Below, in pieces: positions 21,810-34,039 of a DNA stretch of 64,000 nt (its first letter is position 1; each line of letters opens with the position of its first letter). Below the pieces are notes generated by a model. The model saw only the letters and a list, made by a program, of their open reading frames with translations, was not told the origin of the DNA and did no database searches. A program made the position numbers and the translations under genes. The DNA is from Dallia pectoralis (lineage: Eukaryota; Chordata; Actinopteri; Esociformes; Umbridae): NCBI GenBank assembly GCA_029465975.1, contig CM055738.1, forward strand, positions 3,384,954-3,448,953, read 5' to 3'.

Positions 21810-23334
21810 TTACAATGTCTTTTTCCTAAATTTGACAAACATGTCTCGTGTTTTAATTTTTTCATGGTTCTTGTATTGCCTTCTTAAATGTCACATCAGG
21901 CTGACCATTTATTTCTAAAATGTTGTTTTCATAGATGACAAGTTGATACAGAAAATTTGGACTGGAATGTTTTTTTTTAGAGGGGATACATTATTGTTAT
22001 GTAAAACACAGTGTTTTTAGTTAATCAAATGAAAATAGTGTTTATCGCCGGTAGCTAATTCTTATTAATTGCTCCTTTGTAAAAATGTGAGAAAGATATC
22101 TTAACATGTATGAATGCTTTGTAAGTGTGTATTACTGAAATAATTCATAAAGGTTGTTATAAAGTCAGGGTTTCCTAATTGGGCATTGGAGCCTGCCAGG
22201 ATACACATTACTTTCTAATAATAATTACTGGACCAGTGCCAAGTAGATTCAATAAAGTTTCAATATATTAAGACGATGTATGCTATTTGTGAATTGGTAG
22301 CACAGGTTTAAAAGCAAGTCACATATAAAACACAGATACAACAAACACAGGTAACAAGACTAAAAATTCTCAAAAAACCTCTAATGATGGTGCATGATGG
22401 GATTTTATTGATGGGTTCTAGTGGAAATTTGAACAAATCTTTGTCGATGTACTTTAGTTCAAACATATTGAACTTGATGTTGACTGTATTCACAATTCTA
22501 ATGTACCTATTTGCAATAGGATTCTCTTTTTTGAGAGGCAGTGAATATAATTTTTTACATTTAATTCGTTTTTTTTTAGCAAGGTTTTTTTGTTGATTTT
22601 TTAGCAAGGGTTTAGCATGGGATGTATGATACGTTGGGACTTTCTCTATAACCAGGCAGTGTATGATGTGTGATAGGCGGTATGATAAAGCAGAACATGA
22701 TTTGACTTCGGCATTAATTATGATGTGTTTGTTGAAATATGATATTAAATGCAAACTAATTGAAAACGAACAGTTTCAGGTTCTGATGAACCCCACTGTA
22801 AAACTACAAAATTTGGTGCTCAGGACGTTTCTCCCAATAGGATCTAACCAAGGCTACTGAACATTACATTTACCCTTACTAGGTGGTTTGAAGTAATTGA
22901 CCAATAATGATCAATACTGGGAAAATAAAATACATGAAATAAGCATGATAACTGATTGACTGAGGGAGGACAGGAAGGAAAGACCAAACATGGGAATGTG
23001 GGGCAACAAAAAACAAGAAGAGTGCAGAACAAGAAAAGCGGGACTCCAACCGGTCCTGCTGGGAATGTAACAATTACACCTTTGTTGAAATGTTTTTTGT
23101 AATGCATTTGAAATTAAATTGTATGTAATAGAACGTAACGTTTATAAAATCATCTGGTATACTCAATTAAAAAACTTTACCAAAGCCTATAACCATTCTT
23201 TGAAACTAACTGCATGGGTGAAAACTGCAATTGGTCAAATTACATCAGACGTGCATCAATAATGCCTTTATTATCTCCCAATTTTTTACTTTTCTTCATT
23301 TTGACATCAATAACTCTCTCATACTTAATATTGA
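21810..23334. other. Spacer without recognised features
   Basis: AT-rich. Open frames at 22308-23107 on either strand show no family motif, composition or start context that supports a gene. Confidence 0.5.
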
Positions 23335-23612
23335 GTTTTGTGACATGGAGTCGTATCATGCTGGATGTAGGCAGATAAGGTACACTGTGGTCATAACCTG
23401 ATGGACATGGCTGTGGTGTTAAAATTATGCAAAGTGTGCCAAGCAAATGTCCCCCGCACCATCACACCACCATCAGCTTGAACCGTTGAGACAAGGCAAG
23501 ATGGATCCATGCTTTTAAGTTGTTAATGCCAAATTCTGATTAGATATTTGCATTAACAAGCAGTTGAAAAGGTGTACCTAATGAATTGGCTGGTGAGTGT
23601 ATATAAACTACC
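23335..23612 (-). mobile_element. Deleted Tc1-like element
   Basis: Matches both ends of a common fish Tc1-like transposon with the transposase centre missing. 23335-23550 is the C-terminal/flank side (GTGCCAAGCAAATGTCCCCC, AACCGTTGAGACAAGGC). 23550-23612 is the far end, with TTGCATTAACAAGCAGTTG and GGTGTACCTAATGAATTGGC, ending in GGTGAGTGTA. Confidence 0.65.
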
Positions 23613-24059
23613 AAAAACAGACAAATAAGGACTTGATTACAAAGGCTGAAAGTATCAAAAGTAATTGTTGGAGGAAAAGATCGCCTGCAGTATAGTCTTC
23701 GCTGTTGTATGGGGTCAGGCACATTAGTTGTAGGAGTTTGGATGAAGCATGGTAGAAATGGGTCTTGGATCGGCGTGGTAATATAAAACATTTTAATATA
23801 TAAAGAACACATCTTAATTATAATGATACATATCATGTCAGTCACATTTACTACACAATGGAGTTTATTCAGAACCACAATTTTAGCTTTAATATGTTTC
23901 AGATGTATGACTTTGTTTCCATTATTTGCAATTCGCAATTTTAGTAGGTCAGAATATTTCTATCATAAACCCCTGACTTGTTGTGTGTGCTTTATCGAAC
24001 AATTATTATCAGAATCTCTAGAGGGCAGGTCATGTAATTATTTTTGATATTGACATTCC
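23613..24059. other. Spacer without recognised features
   Basis: No gene or repeat recognised. Confidence 0.4.
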
Positions 24060-25310
24060 CAGATAGCTGACGCAAGTGCAGACACAGAGGCAGAGAACAA
24101 ATCAAGTTTCAACGATAATTTATTTGATGAGTAAGCAGGTTCGGAGTCGGCAGGCAGGTAGAAGTTGGTACACAGAATCAGATGACTGGAGGAACAGAAA
24201 CGAAGCCTGGTTCGAGGTCGAGGACAGGTTATGGTCGTAAAGGGATTCGTTAAGCAGAAATACAACGGGGCAGGCAGGCTCGGACTCAGGGATTAAAAAA
24301 TATTGGTACCGTGTAAACAGCAGAAACAAGTAACTCTACTAATGTAGAGACACTACAATTTGGCAACGGGAGAACAGGAAACCCAAACATAAATAGACAA
24401 GAGATAATGGGAACATGGAAGACCTGGTGGGGGGGGAACAATAAACAAACAAGTGATAAAGATGAGGGCGTGGCAGACCCATGAAGGTCCACCAGGTACT
24501 GGAAACACCTGCCCCGAGTTCAAATCTTCAGGAGGCGTTGCACGGTGAATGCTGGATGAGCGCCGATCAACCGAGGACAAGGGGTGGCTCTGGAGACAGA
24601 AGACAGGGGACAGTTAGACACTGATTTGACACAAGACACATGATAAGTGTGGTGCAAGGAAGGCAGACGAAGTCGAACCGCTACAGGATAAACAATGTGG
24701 GCGATCTGGAAAAGGCCCAATGAATCTGTGTGCCAACTTCTGGCAAACTTCTGGTATTCAACTGGGTAGATCCTGGGTAGACTGCCAGACCATCTGTCTG
24801 GCCTGTCGCCAATAATGGGAGGAAGCACAGATGTGGGAGGAAGGGGCTTTTCTCCAGGTACGTCTAAGGTTGGGAAACAGTGGTGGTTGATAGCCCAGAG
24901 AGCACTCAAATGAGCTAAAAGGCCTATTGCTCAACAGGGCAGGGGATTGTAGGCGATCTTACACACATATGCTGCTTGGACCAGAAGTGGGGTTGGACAA
25001 GACAATGCACCGCAGAAAAGTTTCTAGATCCTAGTTGATCCGTCCTGTCCAGCCATTGGATTGGGGGACAAATCCGGATGACAGACTGACCGTAACCCCA
25101 TCAGGGTGCAAAAAGCTGTCTAGAAACAGAAGGCAAATTGGGGACCTCAGTCAGGCACCACCAAAGCAGCTGTCTCTTGACAGAGGGGAGCTGGGGCAGA
25201 GGGTTTCCCCAAAACACTTCCGGTCAACCACCGTCAGAATGGTAGTGTTGCCATTAGACAGTGGGAGCCCAGAAACCAAATCCACAGACACGGTACGAAG
25301 GTGAAGGTTT
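24060..25310 (-). mobile_element. Ty3/gypsy retrotransposon fragment
   Basis: 24520-24909 on the minus strand gives the end of a gypsy integrase: LGLFQIAHIVYPVAVRLRLP then HHTYHVSCVKSV, PRLIGAHPAFTVQRLL, the segment before a chromodomain. 24910-25310 retains upstream pol nucleotide similarity in broken frames. 24060-24500 is probably the 3' untranslated or LTR side. Stops and frame breaks make it inactive. Confidence 0.65.
24520..24909 (-). pseudogene. gypsy integrase C-terminal remnant
   Basis: One open stretch of about 130 codons with motifs of the Ty3/gypsy integrase C-terminal region (VRLRLPSLHHTYHVS). No catalytic core in frame with it. Confidence 0.65.
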
Positions 25311-26090
25311 ATTTAACAAATAAATGGATGTGTTATAAATTAGAGAGAACTTTTTGAAAAAAAATTATTCAACAGCATAAATCATCTATTTAATCGGCCG
25401 AACCTTGACAAAATGCATGTGAAAAGTTTCTCATCAGCAAATTTGCAGTCTCTAAAATGGCCGACCTTGAATCCCACACAGATTGTTCAGCGATTTTACA
25501 TAAACTGATGTGGGTGTGTCGAACATGAATATCACAGATGTGTTACAGTTTGTCTTGCTTGGTGTTTATGACAAAACTTTTTCCTCTGTGTTTTTACCAA
25601 ACACCAAACATTGAAGGAAGCAAGCTAAATAACAAACTACATTTTTGGGGGTAAAGCACAAACTGTCACAACCTGATCTGTCTCAAATGAGCGATAATTG
25701 TACCTAATTCTATGTATGGTTCCTGTTATCTAGATTGCATGTGCAAATGGTATTCTCCGCAGAACATAATGAATAGCGGTTCCAAACCCAGAATCAATAT
25801 AAAAAGTAATGACAACCATCGCGCTTTTTCAGATAGACAAAATAATTATTTGATTGACCATGTCATCACCCGCACTATATTGTCCACATTAAATTACTTA
25901 GAAATTGCAAAATACATTTAACTGTCAGTGAGGTTGAGGGACATGTCAGGTAAACACAACCAAATCCAATGCTGTTGTGCATTACATCATGTTTCCTCAG
26001 ATGATTTGTTTATCCTTTGTTTATTGCTGTGCTCCCGTCTGGGTGTTTCTGTGTAGGGAGACTCTGAGGAGGGTAGTGAAACAAGAGATG
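25311..26090. other. Spacer upstream of gene 5
   Basis: No gene. The last 60 bases resemble the region upstream of gene 4 (GGGAGACTCTGAGGAGGG at about 26056). Confidence 0.5.
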
Positions 26091-26206
26091 GATAAAAGAG
26101 AGGATGAAAGAGAGGCAGCATTCAGAGTTTGAAGAAGGCTGACCTGACAGGGTCACATACAGGACCAAGCAGGAGGAAAAACTGAACATTTTTATCCTTT
26201 ATAAAA
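26091..26206 (+). promoter_or_regulatory. Conserved TAAR proximal promoter/5' UTR block, gene 5
   Basis: TATA-like GATAAAAGAG at 26091-26100. TGACCTGACAGGGTCA at 26140-26155 ends 52 bp before the ATG. The distance from TATA-like box to motif is about 9 bp longer than in the other units. Confidence 0.6.
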
Positions 26207-27187
26207 ATGGAGGAAGATGATCAATACTGTTTCCAAGACGGAAACTCTTCTTGCAGAAAGGATTCAATGTCAACTTCTACTTACATAACACTGTACATCT
26301 TCTTCTCATTGATTTCTGGAGTTACAGTTTTTTTAAACTTACTGGTGATCGTTTCCATCTCTCAAATCAAGCAGCTCCACACTCCAACCAACCTGCTCAT
26401 CCTCTCTCTGGCTGTGTCAGATTTCCTGGTGGGACTCATTGTGATACCAGCAATGACTGTAGCAATATTGGAACCATGCTGGGTTCTTGGGGAATATTTT
26501 TGTGCGTTGCTAATTTATACCAACTATTTATGTACATCTTTATCTCTCGGAAGTTTAGTCTTAATATCCATTGACCGCTATGTTGCTGTGTGTGATCCAT
26601 TAATGTACAATTCAGTAATAACAACCACAAGAGTTAAGTGGTGTATAGCCATTACTTGGTATTGTTCTATTATATATAATGCTATTCTTATTAAAATATC
26701 TGTAGATATCCAGGTACCCAGTAGATGTTTTGGTGAATGTTATTTTGTTCAGGGATTTGTTAAGAGTATGATAATTGACCTTATTATTTCACTAGTCATC
26801 CCGTGCTCTATAATTGTTACACTCTATTTAAAAATACTTATGGTGGCCAGATTACAGGCCAGGAAAATAATTTCAATTGGGCCTTCTACTCTGTCTAGTG
26901 TCACGACTGTACAGGCACATTCATCTGAGAAAAAAGCTGCAAAAACTCTAGCTATTGTGATTTTTCATTATCCTGTTTGTTGGATTCCACTATACTTCAT
27001 CCAATATGTTTATTTAGCAAGTGGCGATTCATCTGTGGCCTTCATGCTATTTCTTGTACTTGTTAATTCTTTTATCAATCCAATCATTTATGCTTTCTTT
27101 TATCCGTGGTTCAAAGTGGCTGCTAAACATCTCTGTAACACTTTACAAAAACTATGCATCAAAATGCATGTAACAATACATTCATAA
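26207..27187 (+). CDS. TAAR-like olfactory receptor, gene 5 (divergent)
   Basis: 326 residues, one exon; the most diverged intact member. The N-terminus is two residues shorter (Cys8, NSS and Cys16 conserved). N106 occupies 3.32, DRY is present, D191 is at 5.42 in IIDLIISLVIP, CWIP is kept in TM6, and NSFINPIIYAFFYPWF gives the TAAR signature. The third intracellular loop differs from the paralogues (RLQARKIISIGPS then SVTTVQAHSSEKK), and the C-terminal tail is longer and unrelated (KHLCNTLQKLCIKMHVTIHS). Unique residues in TM4 and ECL2 (RVKWCIAITWYC, RCFGECYFVQG) suggest a distinct ligand range. Intact frame and conserved upstream block argue for function. Confidence 0.92.
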   Translation: MEEDDQYCFQDGNSSCRKDSMSTSTYITLYIFFSLISGVTVFLNLLVIVSISQIKQLHTPTNLLILSLAVSDFLVGLIVIPAMTVAILEPCWVLGEYFCALLIYTNYLCTSLSLGSLVLISIDRYVAVCDPLMYNSVITTTRVKWCIAITWYCSIIYNAILIKISVDIQVPSRCFGECYFVQGFVKSMIIDLIISLVIPCSIIVTLYLKILMVARLQARKIISIGPSTLSSVTTVQAHSSEKKAAKTLAIVIFHYPVCWIPLYFIQYVYLASGDSSVAFMLFLVLVNSFINPIIYAFFYPWFKVAAKHLCNTLQKLCIKMHVTIHS

Positions 27188-27752
27188 TAATTAATAAAGA
27201 CTTCTGGATGCATATATAGAATAGGATGTATTTGTGCCATGTGCTAATAAACATAATATTTACATAGTTAACACATGAAATATGTATTAACAAATATTTC
27301 CAAACAAGTACTTTTGTAGTGTGAAAAATACTTGCATTTCTAACTTGATATTTGGAATAATGCAAGTGATTAATATCCCTAAAAAAGGTTTTTACTCAAG
27401 AGTGTTGTTGCTAAAAGTTTGAGCCAGAACTGTGTTGGAACTAAATGTGACGCGCTAATACAACAATCAGTTTAGTGGTCAGAAAAAGGTTGATTTTTCC
27501 ATTTGGAAATGCAGTGAAACATAATACCTAGACAAGTATTATGGACAAATGAAAAACAAGTTGAGGTAATCGAATCACAAAGAAGACCATTTGTGCGACG
27601 CTAGTCAAATTAAAAGATGCCAGAGGAGTGCTTGATGCCATATAAGGTGTCATGTTCTGTTGTTTTTTTGGTTGTGGTAAAGTGGGAGACTTGTACATGG
27701 TAAAAAGTATCTTGAAGGAGGGAGGATATCACTTAATTTTTGCAATGTTATT
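27188..27752. other. Spacer after gene 5
   Basis: No gene recognised. Part of the downstream sequence (about 27395-27430) also occurs after gene 7 at 38070-38110. Confidence 0.5.
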
Positions 27753-28151
27753 TGTTATGGTCCAGCTCAAAGACCACAACAAGAAGAGGAAACCACGCTT
27801 AGAGGAATAACAGGAAACGATGTTTATTAATAGCAGTCACATAGTTTGGCCAATATAACAGATCACTTTTCATATAGTTCCACAAGATGTGGCTGGCCAC
27901 ACCAAAAGCCAGGTTAATTTACACAAATCATATACAGTACAACAATGAGGAATGCCGGGCTGGGGACCAGCGAAAGAACAAACAGTCCAGCCCGCAACAA
28001 TCAGGAAGGGGCGGGTTTTATTCAATCCAGAGCCAGTGCCAGCTGCCTCTGATCCGCTTGATTGCCTCAACTCCACCAGGAAGTTCCCCCTGCGAACAAA
28101 ACCCAGACAGAGACACCCACACACACTGGCAGAAGCCCTTGGGCCGTCACA
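27753..28151 (-). mobile_element. Probable solo LTR, 399 bp
   Basis: On the minus strand it begins TGTGACGGCCC and ends ACCATAACA, flanked by TATT on both sides (27749-27752 and 28152-28155). AATAAA lies near 27820 on the minus strand in the expected 3' part. No internal retroviral sequence adjoins. The terminal CCATAACA is the same as that of the provirus LTR at 41833, but the bodies are not obviously alike. Confidence 0.6.
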
Positions 28152-28713
28152 TATTCCATACCATAAGGATTGCCCTTGTTATCTCTGGTAAAATCATCCT
28201 TAAAGACAGTTAATATTTGCTTGCAAGCTTTTTTCACATTCTTTAATTATACAAATTATCAACAAATGGCAAAGGCATAAAGCTCAAATTACTCTGGTTA
28301 AACAGAAATTTATAACTGTATTTTGTTTTTTTGTCCATGATGTAATGCTTGATTGAAAAACTATATTCATTTGAAAACAAGTTGTGGTGTTTGATGAAAA
28401 TATTTCCTTTGTTGAATGTGTTTCATATTTTGTATGTGTTAGAGCATTTTGCAAACACAATTAGTAGTTTGGCCAGTGAGTTTTCAGTGAATGCTTGCGT
28501 CTTGCCTGATTTTGTAAATTTAAAGTGAACAAATTTGTTTTACCAATCAAGAAAAACTGTAACTGGCTTGAACTGCTGGCATAGTTAGCCATTCATGGTG
28601 GTCTTATGATAAATCTTTTAGTACCAAAAAGAAATGTTAAGTGTTAATAAATAATCTTTACATTGTTAATTTTTTTTCTTATTGTTGGTAATTGCTTATT
28701 AATGTTGTAAAAC
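28152..28713. other. Duplicated spacer of the TAAR unit
   Basis: No gene. About 28370-28713 is closely similar to 38180-38516, establishing that units 6 and 8 share an ancestor. Confidence 0.6.
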
Positions 28714-29291
28714 TGTCACGGTTTGTCTGAGACAGAACCCAAACTCAGACTGGATCGGGGGTGTGGTACAATTATATTTCTTGAGTAACAACAACAGAAC
28801 AAGAGTCATCCCGAGATCTTTCTGCTTGAGCTGGTAGTTCCTCAGGAGTCTCTATAGTGGAACCGAACGTGTATATACTGGATTAGCAAGGTCAGGCAGG
28901 TAAACTGATGAGTGCAGGGTAGAATCCTAGGCAGAGGAACGGTCACTGAACAGGCAAGCAAAATGGCAGAGTAACAAAGGTACAAACCATGAACTAGCAG
29001 AATCATCTAATCAAAATAATCTCTCCAAGAACATAAAACTTCCTAGTGTGCTTTATGGATCCGGCAGAGCCTGGATGTCAGGACTACTCCTAAGTACCTT
29101 CCTGATGGTAGACCGGAGCCAGGTGTGTGATTGCAGAATAGCAAACAGCTGTGTGTCCTCCAGGCCCAAGCCCCGTTGCCATGGCAGCCGGAACAAACAT
29201 AAACATACAGGACACCACACATAACGCAGACCACGGACAAAATGACAACATAAACACACCAAACCTCATCACGGCGCAGCCGCCGTGACAA
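28714..29291. mobile_element. Solo LTR of gypsy type, copy A
   Basis: Ends TGTCACGG and CCGTGACA, with a 5-bp AAAAC before it and AAAC(A) after it. Nearly identical in sequence and position to 38517-39088. The homologous points upstream of gene 7 (about 36535) and near 63900 lack it, so they serve as empty sites. Minus-strand open frames through it are by chance. Confidence 0.75.
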
Positions 29292-29374
29292 AACAAGGCT
29301 TAGCTGCAACAAAGACATTGACCTCAATTTCTCTCTATAAATAAGGTGAATAAATATATAAGTGGCCAGTTTTT

Positions 29375-30075
29375 GGAGAATTACTCCAAACGTCACCCTA
29401 CGGACCAGTGTGAAAGGATTAGGCCAGAAACACCACAGAAGCAGTGGGTACGTCTCCAGCCATATTCGGTATAGGGCCGGTTACATTGAGCCCAGAATCT
29501 TCCCAATGAGGGTTTTGGGGGTCGGGGGGGGCTAACAGGGTGTTCTGGGAGGACGGCGGGGAGAACACCCACGGCCCTGGTGCCGCTTTAACCAATAACA
29601 TAAATAACACAATATTGAGGGGCCTCTTCCTCCCCCTGTAGGCCTGCAGGAGTGGTCTCTGCTCCCCCTGCATGCCTGGACAAATATGTTGGAGGAGAAC
29701 AAAAAAAATTGGGGGTTTTGCCTTCCTTCCTCCATCCTGCCCTACCTACCATGACATTTTAGGGTATGGCCTGGTCGATCTGGGAGCCCAACCTTTTTGG
29801 AGGAGTACTGTCACGTATGAGTGAGCTGTGCTGTCACAGTGTGTATAGGGGAGAGCAATCCTGTGTAATATGTTGAGTAGAAGCACATCTGTTTTGGGTT
29901 TATCCAAGCACCGGACATGTTAATTAATCTGTGGGCTATTTAAGGTCCCTGGTTAGGTTCACGAGTGCTTGTTATTAATAATAGGATATGTGTCCATGTT
30001 GGTGAGCGATTGCACCTTTGTTTTATGTTTCAGTGTTCAATGTATTGTTTTTGTATCTGTGTCACCCTGCAAGTC
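29375..30075 (+). mobile_element. gypsy 3' end: internal scrap plus LTR, copy A
   Basis: 29375-29808 is a non-coding internal remnant ending in a purine-rich GGAGGAGTAC. An LTR-like segment starts TGTCACG at 29809 with a TATA-like CTATTTAAGG near 29936. The same composite precedes gene 8 (52440-53290). It belongs to the duplicated unit rather than being an independent insertion. Confidence 0.6.
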
Positions 30076-30088
30076 TGTAATAGTGTAA

Positions 30089-30100
30089 GTGTGTGTGTGT

Positions 30101-30151
<51 letters not shown>
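30089..30151. repeat. (TG)n microsatellite
   Basis: GT/TG run of about 60 bp, interrupted once near 30105, upstream of gene 6. Confidence 0.95.
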
Positions 30152-30153
<2 letters not shown>

Positions 30154-30206
30154 TGCACAAGAGCAAGCACATGTGTAAAGTGGAATGGATATGGCAGTCA
30201 GTAGGA

Positions 30207-30311
30207 TATAAAAAGAGAGGGATATTTTCAGTTTGTTAGAAGGCTGACCTGACAGGGTCACACACAGAACCAATCAGGAGGAGATACTCAGAATTTACTT
30301 ATTTACAACAG
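30207..30311 (+). promoter_or_regulatory. Conserved TAAR proximal promoter/5' UTR block, gene 6
   Basis: A good TATA box, TATAAAAAG at 30207-30215. TGACCTGACAGGGTCA at 30245-30260 ends 52 bp before the ATG. Confidence 0.7.
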
Positions 30312-31271
30312 ATGGAGGAAGATACAGATGCTCAATATTGCTATCGAGACAGAAACTCTTCTTGCAGAACGGACTCACTATCAACATCTATATACCTTTC
30401 ACTGTACATTTTCTTCTCATTGATTTCAGTGGCTACAGTATTTCTAAATCTACTGGTGATCATCTCCATCTCTCATTTCAAACAGCTTCAGACTCCAACC
30501 AACCTGCTCATCCTCTCTCTGGCTGTGTCAGATCTCCTGGTGGGACTCATTGTGATACCAGCAATGACTGTAGCAATACTGGAACCGTGCTGGGTTCTTG
30601 GTGGATATTTCTGTGCTTTGCTTATGTTCACTACATTTTTATGTACTTCATTATCTGTTGGTAATTTGGTCATGATCTCTGTGGACCGTTATGTTGCTGT
30701 GTGTGATCCACTTTTGTACCCATTGAAAATAACAACAGCAAGAATTACGTTTTGTATATCTATTACCTGGTGTTCTTCTGTGATATATAATGCTTTTCTT
30801 ATAAAAATGTCTGTAAATGTACAGGTACCCAGTAGATGTTTTAATGAATGTTCTTCTTTTGAAGGATTATTCTGGAGTATAATCATTGACATTGTAATTT
30901 CATTTGTTTTCCCATGCTCTATTATTGTAACACTTTATTTGAAAATATTTGTGGTGGCCAGAATCCAAGCCAGAAAGGTATTTTCTAAAGTGTCTGCCAC
31001 TGTGTCTGGTGGTAAAACTGTACAGGCGAGTAAGTCTGAGAGAAAAGCAGCAAAAACTCTCGCTATTGTTGTTTTCAACTACTTATTTTTTTGGATTCCA
31101 GTATATCTCATCCAGTTATTTCTTTCAGCAAATGGCATGCCACCATCAGCTTTCTTATATTTTCTGCCACTTCCTAATTCATTCATTAATCCAGTAATAT
31201 ATGCCTTCTTCTATCCATGGTTCAAAGTGACAGCTAAACGTATTTTAACTATTAAATTTAGGCAATCTTAA
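30312..31271 (+). CDS. TAAR-like olfactory receptor, gene 6
   Basis: 319 residues, one exon, subgroup of genes 6-10. Cys10/Cys18 with N15, D74, C101, T108 at 3.32, DRY 125-127 within ISVDRYVAVCDPLLYP, D193 (5.42) in IIDIVISFVFP, FWIP 260-263, and NSFINPVIYAFFYPWF. ECL2 reads RCFNECSSFEG where the others have ECYFVEG, a change in the loop that caps the pocket. Closest relative is gene 8; both share the EExTDAQYCY start, a SISV-ATVFLN TM1 and the same repeat composite upstream. ATTAAA occurs about 90 bp after the stop. Confidence 0.93.
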   Translation: MEEDTDAQYCYRDRNSSCRTDSLSTSIYLSLYIFFSLISVATVFLNLLVIISISHFKQLQTPTNLLILSLAVSDLLVGLIVIPAMTVAILEPCWVLGGYFCALLMFTTFLCTSLSVGNLVMISVDRYVAVCDPLLYPLKITTARITFCISITWCSSVIYNAFLIKMSVNVQVPSRCFNECSSFEGLFWSIIIDIVISFVFPCSIIVTLYLKIFVVARIQARKVFSKVSATVSGGKTVQASKSERKAAKTLAIVVFNYLFFWIPVYLIQLFLSANGMPPSAFLYFLPLPNSFINPVIYAFFYPWFKVTAKRILTIKFRQS

Positions 31272-31859
31272 TCCATAAATCTGACATTAGGTTTGATAGT
31301 TTAGTTTGTTAGTTATGCAGTACATATTTGTAATGATGGATTTCTTTATCATATTTTACATTAAAGAAAATATGTATTTTGTAACAAAAAACAGCATTTG
31401 TTGTTTCTCCATGTTATTTCCTGAGTATGTAAAATAAATCACTTTGAGGTCTAATTTGGCATTCCTATTAAACAGAATTTATTAGCCCATCAGAATGTAG
31501 TTTCACACAACCTTTTCTGTTCATTTTTTTAACTTTGCATTCAACTAGTGTGGTAAATGTTAATTGAACTGTATAAGAGTGCGTGATATAAGATACGGTT
31601 GAGGTCTTAGATCTCAGGTCTCAGATCTCTGGTCTAAAATGTAACAATGTGGGTAAGTCTTTATAATGACGGTCAGTATTGAACAGCTTGCAATTTTATA
31701 TACCAGTGTGTTGCATTGCTATTCAAAAGCTTCGGCTTACTTAGTTAGGCCACACTTTCCATGAATACATACGCCAATAAGCCATGACATTATGACGACT
31801 GACATGTTATGTTGTCAGTGGTCAGGATATGTTAGGCAGATGTGTTGGAAGTAGGTAAA
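31272..31859. other. 3' flank of the gene 6 unit
   Basis: No gene. 31380-31640 matches the flanks after genes 8, 9 and 10 (AGCAATCAGAATG-type CCAAT-containing block and AAATGTAACAAT). Confidence 0.6.
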
Positions 31860-32270
31860 AAAGGCAAGCATAAAGGACTTGAGCGACTTCAACAAGGGCC
31901 AAATTGTGGTTGCTTAATGACTGGGTCAGAGCATCTCCATAACTACTGTTCTTCCGGGGTGTTCTCGGTCTGCAGAAGTCAGTACCTATCAAAAACTGTT
32001 CCCAGGAATTAAAAGCGGTGAACAGGTCATGAGCGGCCAAGACTCATGGATGAACAGGGCTGTTTAATCAGATCCAACAGACAAGTTACTGTAAGTCACA
32101 TTTCTGAAAACGTTCATGCTGGTATTGGTGAAAGGTATCCGAACTGTAGAACACACAGTGCATGTTGCACATGGGGCAGTATAGCTGGAAGTCCAGTACG
32201 GATATGCATAATGTTACGGCTGATTGGGGTATATGAAATGAGTTTCAATAGGACCTTCAAACTTGAATAG
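31860..32270 (+). pseudogene. Tc1-like transposase N-terminal fragment
   Basis: Plus-strand reading in broken frames: KDLSDFNKGQIVV, SRSAEVSTYQKLFPG, and EHTVHVAHGAV near 32145, the paired helix-turn-helix region of a Tc1-like transposase. Short fragment without the DDE core. Confidence 0.6.
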
Positions 32271-32754
32271 GACATTTAAACTCCTAATTAATTTAATAGA
32301 TATTTCACCAACTAGACACTCCTATGTATATGCCCTCTTGTTTAGTTGGGCATTAGTACACTACCTTTTTAAACCTTCCTAATACAAAGCAAAGTGACAA
32401 CCACCCCTAAGCTTATTGGCTAGTGTGGCTAAACAAAAGTGTACACTACGAACAAGTATGTATACCCATGGGCAGCTCACCTAAACCTTATTGCCCTGCT
32501 GCACATACACAAAATCATCTACAACATAGTAAAACTCCGCAATGAAAAACAAGAGAAAAAACCCTGCCACACATGACAACTCTTAATTATCAGATGCAGT
32601 CGTCTGATTGGCTGAGAACTGGAACAGCCACGACTGGCAAGAAAACTGGCACCCAATCATCTGCTTCCACCTGTAGGCAGTTAAAACACATCTGTGAAGT
32701 CAGGGTTACATTCAAACTAAAAGTGCAAGGGCCCGTAACACTCCCACCACCAAA

Positions 32755-33597
32755 TCAGAATCAGAATCAGAAAAGTGTTTATTCGCCATTGAATGTGTGA
32801 ACAGAAAAGGAATTTACAGTGGCCGGAAGGTGCTTACATGCAACATAAGAATAGAACAATATAAATTAAACTAAAGGGATGAGGGGGTAGAGGGATAGTA
32901 TGTACAAAAAAATAACAATAAGATACCAAAAAACAACAGTGCAATAGAGCAAAAAATGTAGTGCAAATCAGGCAATGTGCAAAAGGAGTGGGTCAGAGTT
33001 CGAGGCTTGTGTGCACCCCTGGCCTTGTTGAGGAGGCCAGCAGCACATGGGAAGAAACTGTTCTTGTGCCGTGAGGTTTTGGTCCTGATGGACCGAAGCC
33101 TTCTGCCGGAGGGGAGTGGATTGAACAGAGAGTGTCCGGGGTGAGAGGGGTCTGCCACAATCTTCCTAGCTCGCCTCAGAGCCCTCGAGGTGTGCAGATC
33201 CTCGAGGCTAGGCAGACTGAGCCTATCACCTTTTCACGCTGCAGTCTGCTCTTGTCTTTGGCTGTAGCAGCAGGGTACCAGATGGTGATGGATGAGGTGA
33301 GGATGGACTCAATGATGGCTGAGTAGAAGTGGACCATCATAGTCTTAGGCATGTTGAATTTCTTCAGCTGCCGAAGGAAGTACATCCTCTGTTGAGCTTT
33401 CCTGGTCAGTGAGCAGATGTTTAAATCCCACTTGAGGTCCTGTGAGAGGATGGTGCCCAGGAAGCGGAAGGACTCTCCCGTATTGACGGGGGAGCCACAC
33501 AGGATGATGGGTGAGAGTGGGGCTGAGTTTCTCCTGAAGTCCACAACCATCTCCACTGTCTTTAGAGCATTGAGCTCTAAGTTGTTCTGGCTGCCCA
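32755..33597 (-). mobile_element. LINE 3' fragment nested in gypsy
   Basis: Minus strand 33176-33597 reads the reverse-transcriptase C-terminal part (EMVVDFRRNSAPLSP, GTILSQDLKWDLN, KAQQRMYFLRQLKKF). 32871-33158 gives the carboxyl end (DPSHPGHSLFNPLPSGRR). The 3' end near 32755 has a repeated TCTGAT tail. Same family as 7195-9090 and 5104-5350. Confidence 0.85.
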
Positions 33598-33599
33598 AA

Positions 33600-33807
33600 G
33601 GTGTCCAACCAAACACCCCATGTCAAATAATGGGATATTACCACAATCCCAACAAAAGACAGTCATTACCCACGCTGCCTTGACACGAGAAAGGGCATCA
33701 GCTAAGATGTTATCCGAGCCCTTAATGTGCCTAATCTCCACATTATAATTCTGTACAATCAAAGCCCAATGCATAAGGCGTTGATTTTGATTGTACATGC
33801 GTTGCAA
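33600..33807 (-). pseudogene. gypsy RNase H C-terminal fragment
   Basis: NQRLMHWALIVQNYNVEIRH then KGSDNILADALSRV, the conserved end of gypsy RNase H. Truncated by the LINE junction. Confidence 0.75.
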
Positions 33808-34039
33808 AAAACACTATTGGGTTATAGTCTGTGTTCACAACAACCAGCAACGCACTGCCACCCACATATACGTCGTAAAATTGTAAAGCCCATAACAAAG
33901 CTAAGGCTTCACACTCGACAGTGGATTAGCTGACCTGGTATCTGTTGAATTTCCTGGAGAAATAACAAACCGGGTGGTCAGCACCATCACCATCCCCCTG
34001 CATCAGGACTGCACCGGCCACTCGAGCACTAGCATCCAC

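Noticed and set aside
28714..29291. Cys/Val-rich short protein frames on the minus strand (also 38815-39095)
   Set aside because: They lie within a solo LTR and differ by indels between the two copies.
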